Positions 56,525 to 64,000 of a DNA stretch of 64,000 bases are shown here, piece by piece. The notes below the pieces were generated by a model. It had not been told where the DNA came from. It ran no database searches and worked only from the letters and a program-made list of their open reading frames with translations. Source of the DNA: Ascarosepion bandense (taxonomy: Eukaryota > Mollusca > Cephalopoda > Sepiida > Sepiidae); contig JBBBDQ010001688.1 of NCBI GenBank assembly GCA_037127315.1, positions 1,829,501-1,893,500 of the forward strand, given 5' to 3'. The translations under genes and the position numbers were made by a program. Each line of letters opens with the position of its first letter. The stretch's first letter is position 1.

Positions 56525-57229
56525 CATTCTGAAGAAAAGATTTTTAAGGGAAAATCCAAATTGCTTTGAATGTGAAATAAAAAAATTGCCTGTCTTTCTG
56601 TTGAGCTGCATTTGTTGAAACATATTTGGTGAATAATATTTAAATATAATTTGCAAACTTTTTATATCCTTCCTAGTAATATATAATTACTTTCCAAATA
56701 ATCTTAATATGAGAGACACATATATACCAGAAATATAATGGTTGAAGTTAACAGAAAAACATTCATCAAATAATAGTAGTAAGAAATATAAGTAAATATT
56801 TTTTCATCACTAAAAGTTTCAATTCTTTCTTATTTTTCAATCATTATTGTAGTATCGTATGTAAATAAAGAGACCAGTATATATAGAAAGTACTTGGAGA
56901 AGTAGGGCAGAAAATAGCCTATTGTCACAGAGGATATGCATAGATGTGCTACGGCAGCTACTGCTATTCACATTTATACGCAAAACATACCAACTATTTT
57001 TTTAAAATTTTACTTTAAAAAATATTTACTTTTCTTTTTTACTTTTTTTTTTAAATGAAATTTCTTCCTTGTTAATGATTTGAAATGAAATTTATGAAGC
57101 TTATAGCAGCAAAACACTGGAAGTAGATGGAAAGGGAATGAGGAAGAAAGCTGATCTTAAGAGATAAAAACATATGCTTTGAAAATCAGCATTGAATATT
57201 TCAGCACTTGGCTCAACTGCTAACCGCAA
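56525..57229. other. AT-rich stretch, no gene seen
   Basis: Nothing recognisable. Confidence 0.55.
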
Positions 57230-57400
57230 TTGCAGGGATGTGGCTGTGCAACTAGCTAAGCCACCAAGCAGACATTGAGTATTTACAAATCTGAGCCTAG
57301 TCTGGTAAAAGTTACAAGTATGAGGCACTCAGTGAAAATTTAAACTCAGTACAGTAGTAGTCATGTGTGTGACTAGTTTGCCAACTATTATTTGTAGAAA
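57230..57400 (-). mobile_element. possible tRNA-derived SINE
   Basis: On the minus strand, TAGTTGGCAAACTAG (A-box-like, near 57380-57394) is followed by GAGTTTAAATTTTC (B-box-like, near 57336-57349) and a less AT-rich body down to about 57230. Both boxes are degenerate. Confidence 0.4.
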
Positions 57401-58794
57401 GTAAGAAGGTTGATATCAGCTTTCATATATTGAGCTGACAAACAATAGCCACTTGGATATGTATTTTGTATTTAAAGGAAACCATCAATATATGGTCTGT
57501 GTGAAAAAGATGCTGTTATTTAATATTAACAAAAAAGGAATTTTGGAAGTGAGTCAAGCCAAGAATATTTCAGCACCCCTTCATATTTACTGGAAATACA
57601 CTAGCTTCAAGGACACTCCAGTCTGAAGCACAAATACTACACTGATTCCAATTTTATCTTGCACAATTCTGGTTGGGGGATGTAAACTATTAACTGTGCA
57701 TAAAGGGAATTTTAATCATTACATTTCTGTGGCTCAGCCATGAATTCCATCCATTACACATTAAAAAGAAAGTTTCAAATTTCTATTTATTAAAGTTAGT
57801 ATTACATTTGGAATATCCCAACTGAACTGTTCCTGCAATAGTAAGTTAAGTAAAAGAAAAATGTTAATCTTTAGTCTGTTAGATGCATGGTAAATATCAA
57901 CACTTACAGAACAAATTTGTGTCAACAGAGTATATAAATATGTGTATATTTACCTACATTTTGCTTAAGCATACAAATAACTATGCTTCTGGTTTTCTAC
58001 ATTTTATTTCCAACCCAATTAGCACACTTTCTCTAGAGGATTAAACTTATTACTTTCATTGGTTGTTGATTTGCTGCTATTTATAGAATGGGGCCAAAAC
58101 GTTTATATTATGTGAAAATGATTGGAGTTTTTGAATTTGTGAGGAAGTTTCCAAGCATTTTATGAAGTGAACCAAATTTTATTTAAAAAATGCTCCCCAT
58201 CCTCCAAAAAAATAAGCCATAATCATAACTTATTTCTCACTAATTGTAGGCAAATCATATACATTATTTCTTTGTGAAAGAATTATATCAGTTTTAAATA
58301 AATAGATTTGACATCATTTCAGGATCTTTGATCATTCATCAACTTTTACAAGTACAGGAAAAGATTATACATTTAAGAATGAGTAGAGAGAGTGCAAGTA
58401 AACTTTCCAACCTAACTGCAGCGATATTCATGGGTCATTTAGATACCGTGTGGTATATTTAGCATTGCTGAACAGTACATGGATTTTTCACAGTGTTGGC
58501 CTTTCTTTCTATTTTTTTTTAATAGATTATATACTTCAGTAGTGTTGTTTAACTTGAGCAGTTGTCAATGATGATAATATTCACCAATGAATTCATGCAC
58601 TTCTGAGAAATTAGATGTGTTGATGATCAAACAAATTTGTAATCTGTCAGTGAATGTGTCACCAAGTTTGTGAGTTGAAATTGTTAGTTGTAGCTAAATG
58701 ACTTGGGATAGTGGTAGGAATGATAGGCGATTCAGCTGCTCTAATTTCACTTGACTGGTCAACTATATAATAGTTTCACACCTTGGTATGAGTT
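57401..58794. other. AT-rich stretch, no gene seen
   Basis: Nothing recognisable up to the LTR boundary. Confidence 0.55.
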
Positions 58795-59547
58795 TGTGGT
58801 GAATACAAAACAAAATTTTCTTTTCTTCACTATTTTCAAATTTGCAACCCAGTGAGAAAATCTATTTTTAACCAATAGGATTGCCTCTGTGCTAAGACAA
58901 AGGCAAAATTTGCAAGCCAGTGTGAAAATATTTATTATCAATGAAAAAAGTGATTTACAGCAAACAACAAATTGAAGTTTCAATGACCTGTGTCATATTT
59001 CTTCCTGCCCAAAAATGAGTTTATGTTTGGAGCTGACCATGAGACTGATCTGGCCTACTTATTAACATGCCTGGTTGGTCAGTGACAGTTGGAGTCAGAG
59101 AAAAACAAGAGAAAGAAAAGCAGAGTACCACACATCTGAATAATGCCAGTGTCAAATTACAAGCTGATACATTATCAACCTCTAATGACAACTAGTAATT
59201 TCATGGACTATATTCAACAGTTAAGCTAAGTACCTTAAAATATCTTATTTTGAATTCAACTGCATAACTTTTGTGTAAAAAAAAAAAAACACAATCTCTC
59301 TCAATTTGTTTTAAGCATTATGAAAATTTCATGTCTGATGATTTGATATGAACATTTTCTTTCCTTGACAGTTCATAAAATCTATGAATTTATAATTTTT
59401 TGATTACTTTTCTTGAAACAAGCTACTGACAATTACAAATGTGTAAATTTGTAAATAAATTCTTTATCTTGTGTCGTTAAAATATACACACATGTTTCCT
59501 CATCATTATCTGTAAATTACCTCACTGGATTCTTACAGCTTCCTACA
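58795..59547 (+). repeat. 5' LTR
   Basis: Starts TGTGGTGAAT and ends TACA before the primer-binding site. It aligns with 63479-64000. It contains an extra stretch of roughly 70 bases (about 58860-58940), a partial tandem duplication of the segment around TTTGCAACCCAGTGAGAAAA / TTTGCAAGCCAGTGTGAAAA, which the 3' LTR lacks. Confidence 0.9.
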
Positions 59548-59548
59548 C

Positions 59549-59566
59549 TGGCGACCTACGATGTGC
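59549..59566 (+). promoter_or_regulatory. primer-binding site
   Basis: TGGCGACCTACGATGTGC begins two bases after the LTR. The TGG start is complementary to a tRNA CCA end. The priming tRNA was not identified. Confidence 0.75.
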
Positions 59567-59580
59567 ACGGAAACTAAAAT

Positions 59581-60330
59581 TTGTGGCTTTCACATGTCAA
59601 GATGTTTAATAATGAAATTGATATGAATCAAGCAACCACAAAGGCTAACGAATCTATACAAACAGTATCCATTAAGTCACCCACATTCATGGAATCAAAT
59701 GAATTTGCTTGGTTTACAGTTATGGATGCACAGTTTAATATCATGAAGATAAGGACTACTGTTCAGCAATTTTGTCATGTGTTGTCTGCATTATTGCTAG
59801 AGACAGTATGCAAACTACTACTCACTGTTTTACAGTCAGAAGACTAGGAAAAACTTAAAGAAGCTGTCATAGCTCTGCATAAAAAATCAGAGTTATCTGA
59901 TAAATTGATGTCTTCTCACACTCTCAAAGGAAGACCATCCGTTTATTTAAATGAACTAATGGCATTAGCTACAAAAATTGGAATGAGCAGTGACATTGTA
60001 TGACACAAATTCATCCAAGCAATGCTGACTTAAGACCTGTCGTAGCAGCACAAGCAGATTTAGTAACAGAAAGACTTTGGAAAATGGCTGACATCCTATT
60101 GCTGTATTTTAATCAGCAAACCCCTACCCTGTTCAGCAGGTTCAACCAAATGAAGATAAAGACTGCCATAGTCAGAATTACAAATTCCAAACTACTTTAA
60201 ATCCATATCACCTCGACCAGAAGCCAAAAACATGTAGGTTGCACATATACTATGCACATCATGTTAAATCGTATAATCCATGACTTATATGGCTGAATAA
60301 AGATTAAATTAGAGCTGTTTTCATGACCAC
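59581..60330 (+). pseudogene. Gypsy Gag remnant
   Basis: 59581-59847 is open and holds a capsid-type segment (FAWFTVMDAQFNIMKIRTTV, QQFCHVLSALL). After a stop at 59845 the frame shifts through KLMSSHTLKGRPSVYLNELM to about 60200 (PVVAAQADLVTERLWKMADI). A degenerate cysteine/histidine cluster follows near 60230-60290, at the place where CsRn1-type elements carry a CHCC finger. Gag forms the particle that packages element RNA. No start better than the ATG near 59600 was evident. Confidence 0.78.
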
Positions 60331-60392
60331 CTTCACCAGCACAAAAAGAAAAAGTAGAAAACTAGTGCAGTGGGAGGTGATGGCTTTCACTT

Positions 60393-60650
60393 TTGGAAGT
60401 AACTGCACATTTAGGAGCCCAGAAAATTATGTTAATTGTGAATACTGGGGGTGCCATATCAATTATTCCAAATGAATACCTGACAAACACAGTCCTATAT
60501 CCCACAAATATTGTGCTGGTTTCAGTAAACAATGTAAAAGTAGAGTGCTCTGAACAGACTGTACAAACCATGATAATAAAAACATCTTTGGAAGAATTTT
60601 ACATGGACATTTATTGTAGCTTACACTATAAAACCACTTTTGGGATATGA
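60393..60650 (+). pseudogene. retrotransposon aspartic protease remnant
   Basis: An open frame of 85 codons with the active-site region reading LIVNTGGAISIIP. The catalytic Asp expected before TG is Asn here, so the protease would be dead even though the frame is open. It lies between Gag and RT, as in Ty3/Gypsy. Confidence 0.8.
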
Positions 60651-61500
60651 CTTTCGAAGTCCCTATGGACTAACAGTGAATTGTAAAAATAAGTTGATTG
60701 ACACAATTACCAATAGGCAAAATGACACCAAGCTATCAACTTGGGTGTTAGGCATTTCAATCCATGATGATGAAAATGTACAGGGAACTTTAAAAAATAT
60801 TATGGAAGGCTACCCTAATTTAATATCCTCCACCATCAGGATACTAACGCAAAAACCAAAAGTATTTCACAGAATTGAAAAAAGGAGCAATTTTCTTGTA
60901 TTTACAAATGTGCGACAGCTGTCAAAGCAGAAGTCTGACATAGCCAAGAAAGAATTTAAAAAGCTTTGGCAAGCTGGTATAATTTCCCCATCCAAATCTC
61001 AATAGTGTTTGGCACTCCACATGGTGCCAAAATCAGATGGCATGTACAGGCCAGTAGGCGACTACAGACAACTGAATAGCATTACAAAACCAGACCACTA
61101 TCCAAATTCAAATATTAACTCACTAGCTACGAAATTGCATGGAAAAAAGATATTTTCAAAGGTTGATCTATCTTCAGCATACCACCAGATACCGGTACAT
61201 CCTGATGATGTATGTAAAACTGCTATCTTGACAGAACATGGTTTATTTGAATATCATTACATGCCTTTTGGGCTATAGAATGCTGCAAGTACCTTTCAAT
61301 AGATGACATCTTCTGGGACATGGTGTGTACATTTGTATACATGATATTATATTCCAGTGATGAGGATTCTCATTCTGAACATCTAGATCAAGTATTTTGG
61401 AGGCTGAGTATGATGTAAAAATTTCGAGATGTGTTTTTGATGCGACATAATTCAAACAAAGGAATCAAACCTAGCACTAATATTCTTTAGGACCTGAATA
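60640..61500 (+). pseudogene. Gypsy reverse transcriptase remnant
   Basis: 60640-61005 holds the protease-RT linker and RT start (KKEFKKLWQAGIISPSKSQ, then a stop). 61009-61278 holds the central RT fingers and palm (RPVGDYRQLNSITKPDHYP; FSKVDLSSAYHQIPVHPDD with the first catalytic Asp; FEYHYMPFGL), ending in a stop. In the next block the YxDD catalytic pair is destroyed: the reading is VYMILYSSDEDSHSEHLDQV, with the two Asp positions missing. The enzyme that copies RNA into DNA is therefore lost. Confidence 0.85.
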
Positions 61501-61689
61501 ATTTTATTCCTTCTAAGGATTCAAAAACATTGAGATGATTTATTGGAATGGTCAATTTTTATAGGAAATTAATATTAAAATTTATTGACTTAATCTTCCC
61601 ACTCACAGAATGTAATAATTTGAATTTGAATCCGAGTGCAAAACAACCAATTTTAACCGCAAATTAATTAGCTTCTTTCCAAGCAGTGA

Positions 61690-62218
61690 AAAAGTCATTG
61701 TGAAGTGTAACTGCATTAGTCTTCCCGGATTTGAACATTAAAACTTATCAATTTGTAACGGAGAATTCAAATCATGCGGTAGGTGCCACTCTTCATCAAA
61801 TGATAAACGACCAGCCTATTCCCATTGGTTTCTTTAAAAAGTTGTCTCAGACCTAACAAAGATATTCAACTTTTTTAATCATGAGTTGTTTACTGCATAT
61901 TTAGTAGTGTTGCACTTTAAATATCTTATAGAAGATAGGAATACTCTTTTGTTAACAGCTCATAAACCTTTGTGTAATGCTTTTACTAGCCATTTGCCTT
62001 TAAAGACAAACAGACAACAGTGTCCTCTGAGCTTTATAAGCAAATATATCATAGACATTTCTCACATAAGAGGACAGGAAAATATTGTTGCAGGCTACTT
62101 ATTAAGGTCAGCTAATGCTGTGACAATAGATCTTTGTGATTTACAGGAAATTGTCACTCACCAGCAATCAGATGAAGAACTTAAACAATTAAGACATGTT
62201 GAAACCTTCTACAGGTAA
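61690..62218 (+). pseudogene. Gypsy RNase H and linker remnant
   Basis: Readable near 61724-61860 as LPDLNIKTYQFVTENSNHAV, GATLHQ (RNase H start; the Asp of the usual TDAS is lost). It continues in a second frame (61886-62218) with YLIEDRNTLLLTAHKPLC and IDISHIRGQENIVAGYLLRS, the histidine and final segments, then a linker rich in Gln and Glu that precedes integrase. Confidence 0.75.
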
Positions 62219-62299
62219 AGACCAAGTTATAATGTGCAATATATTGTTACTGTTTCTAAGACCTTTTGTACCCCAAGAGCATAGAAAATATATATTTGA

Positions 62300-63388
62300 T
62301 AGTCTGTACACATTATCATGCCCAGGATTATCATCCACATTACACTTACTAAAATAAAGGTATTACTGGCCACAGATGGACAAGTTAGTCAGTGAGTTCT
62401 GCAAAGTGTGTCAAAATTGCCAGCAAGCAAAAATGATTAAATACACAAAGAGTAAAGTACAACCATTTGAATTACCTTATGAGCGATTTCAAACAGTGCA
62501 TTTAGACATAGTGGGTCCATTATTGCCAGTAAGAAATTAGACGCCTATTTTTTGCCATATCAGAATCTATTAACCATGACTGATAGAGCTATTAGATGGT
62601 TGGAGGCATTTCTTCTAACTGAAATAATTGCACAAAATGTCACTACTGCTTTCATTAGCACATGGGTAGCTAGATTCTGAGTGCCCTTATATATTATAAC
62701 TGATAGAGATAGCCAGTTTGAGTCAGAATTGTTTTCAGAGCTGTCAAAGATTATTGGCTTTCACATACTGAGAATAACTTTGTACCATCCTCAGGCAAAT
62801 GGATTAACTGAATGTGCACACAGGACGTTAAAGACAGTAATTATTGCAAGGAAGGATTCATGGCTATCAGTCGTACCTATTGTACTTTTAGGTATCAGAA
62901 TCACGCCCAGTGAATCAACATACTTGCCATATACATCAGTAACAGGATGTTATGCGCAAGTTCCAAAACTGTTGATTGACCCATGTGACAAGGATAACAA
63001 TGAGTTATCAAACCTGACAATAAAAGACCTGATAAAGAAAATGCGAAGATTTGACACGGAAAATCATTCTTCTGGACATATACATTCATCATTAAAACCT
63101 TATATACAAAAGGACCTAAATGATTGTAAATTTGTATGGCTTAGGACCAACAGAGTTTGGAAATCTTTGGAAGCACCTTACACAGGTCCGTATAAAGTAA
63201 TTAGCCATAATAAGTTCTTCACTATTACAACCACAGAAAATGTCAATAGCAATGCATCCATAGACCAATTAAAATCAGCGGTTGTCTCAGAAACTGTGAA
63301 AATGTCTGATATTGATAAAGCAATACCAGCACAAGAAGCTACTTCAAAAGAGATATCTATGGAGATAAAACAGCAAAACAAAAACTAG
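62300..63388 (+). pseudogene. Gypsy integrase, C-terminal part open
   Basis: The zinc-binding part is readable near 62325-62430 (HPG-type region, then FCKVCQNCQQAK). The first catalytic Asp lies in FQTVHLDIVGPLL (near 62488-62526). A shift follows. 62681-63388 is open for 235 codons: YIITDRDSQFESELFSEL carries the second catalytic Asp, and YHPQANGLTECAHRTLK carries the catalytic Glu. It ends with a chromodomain-like or SH3-like end (LEAPYTGPYKVISHNKFF, ASIDQLKSA). The intact DDE spacing suggests this was the last part to decay. It would join the cDNA to host DNA. Confidence 0.87.
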
Positions 63389-63465
63389 ATCAGTTACTTG
63401 GAAAAATGACAATATCTATACTATGACTATTCATCAATTCATTCATGTACTAAAGCAAACTCTGT

Positions 63466-63478
63466 AAAATGAAAGTGA
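63466..63478 (+). promoter_or_regulatory. polypurine tract
   Basis: AAAATGAAAGTGA immediately before the 3' LTR is purine-rich with two T interruptions, at the place where plus-strand priming occurs. Confidence 0.65.
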
Positions 63479-64000
63479 TGTGGTGAATATGAAATAATAA
63501 ATAACTTTTTTATTCACTATTTTCAAATTTGTGAGCCAGTGAAAATTTATTTTTGACTAATCAGAACCAATGAAAAAAAGAGCAATTTACAGAAAATAAC
63601 AAATTGAGCTTTCAGTGTCATATTTCTTCCTGCTCAAAAATGAGTTTACATTTAGAGCTGACCACGAGACCAAGCTTCCCTACTTATTAAAATGCCTGGT
63701 TGGTCAGTGACACTTGGAATTAGAGAAAAACAAGAGAAAGAGAAAAGCAAAGTACCACACATCCGAATAATGCCAGTGTCAAATTACAAGCTGATACATT
63801 ATCAACCTCTAATGACAACTAGGATTTTTAAGAACTTTATTCAATAGCTAAGTACCTTAAAATATCTTTTATTTTGAATTCAACCGTATAACTTTTGTGT
63901 GAAAAACAAACTCTCTCAATTTTTTTTAAGCATTTTGAAATTTGCTTTGTCCAATGATTTAATATGAACATTTTTTTTTTTCTTGACTATTCATTGAATC
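63479..64000 (+). repeat. 3' LTR, cut by window end
   Basis: Starts TGTGGTGAAT and aligns with the 5' LTR through GAGCTGACCA, TGCCTGGTTGGTCAGTGACA and AATTACAAGCTGATACATTA. About 520 of some 750 bases are in the window. Confidence 0.92.

Larger units (their letters stand above)
58795..64000 (+). mobile_element. Ty3/Gypsy LTR retrotransposon, decayed
   Basis: 5' LTR at 58795-59547, a TGGCGACC primer-binding site directly after it, remnants of gag, protease, RT, RNase H and integrase in Ty3/Gypsy order, a purine-rich tract (AAAATGAAAGTGA) just before 63479, then a 3' LTR that runs out of the window. No envelope-like frame is seen between integrase and the 3' LTR. The Gag cysteine/histidine spacing and the integrase end suggest the CsRn1/Mag side of Gypsy, which is an inference. 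Many stops, and LTRs that differ from each other, indicate an old insertion. Confidence 0.92.

Noticed and set aside
58795..64000. Endogenous retrovirus with an envelope gene
   Set aside because: No open frame or envelope-like segment lies between integrase (ending 63388) and the 3' LTR at 63479, so it is an LTR retrotransposon.

Overview
This is an AT-rich stretch of an animal nuclear genome. It contains no intact host gene that I can recognise and is densely packed with dead transposable elements. A mollusc or other lophotrochozoan is the most likely source. That inference rests on a Penelope-like element with a GIY-YIG domain, tRNA-derived SINE heads, a LINE ending in an (AACC)n tail, and repeated use of a GGGAGATAACT-type motif that I associate with mollusc SINEs. 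No search was possible, so the species is not identified.

Layout. 1-3.5 kb: AT-rich sequence with TA microsatellites. 3.5-5.3 kb: 5'-truncated CR1/Jockey-type LINE (-). 5.9-6.05 kb: tRNA-derived SINE (-). 8.4-8.8 kb: fragment of an AT-rich TAGGTACC-ended repeat family. 9.5-9.9 kb: RTE-type LINE 3' end (+). 10.45-11.2 kb: internally deleted mariner (-). 11.29-11.37 kb: the best candidate for a host exon. 11.87-12.32 kb: Penelope-derived foldback insertion. 12.84-18.81 kb: nearly full-length, decayed I/Jockey-type LINE with two ORFs, RNase H and perfect 11-bp target-site duplications. 19.9-21.7 kb: decayed hAT transposase related to the ZNF862/DUF4371 group. 22.6-25.9 kb: second copy of the CR1/Jockey-type LINE (+). 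28.4-28.7 kb: short Penelope foldback. 29.4-30.2 kb: mariner (-). 31.2-33.2 kb: AT-rich repeat copy split by a Penelope insertion. 35-35.7 kb: relatively GC-rich island with promoter-like boxes. 36.6-46.4 kb: field of AT-rich repeat copies in both orientations, with tRNA-derived SINE heads near 37.3 and 38.2 kb. 47.7-49.0 kb: nearly full-length mariner (+). 50.2-50.6 kb: RTE fragment (-). 50.75-51.19 kb: almost perfect palindrome of Penelope origin. 55.0-56.5 kb: RTE fragment split by an intact-ended 1161-bp hAT-type element. 58.8 kb to the end: decayed Ty3/Gypsy LTR retrotransposon whose 3' LTR runs off the window.

Two observations stand out. First, four Penelope-derived insertions, each flanked by 11-14 bp target duplications, share an unusual build: inverted copies of one terminal sequence, a tRNA-like (A box/B box) module in two of them, and a hammerhead-ribozyme-like CTGAAGA...GAAA core. 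Second, the AT-rich family has TAGGTACC(G/T)CCAC terminal inverted repeats and 8-bp target duplications. Two of its copies preserve each other's insertion sites in the empty state, so the insertion history can be read directly. The coding regions listed are remnants of the elements' own replication enzymes (endonuclease, reverse transcriptase, RNase H, transposase, integrase). All carry stops or frameshifts, and none appears able to work.
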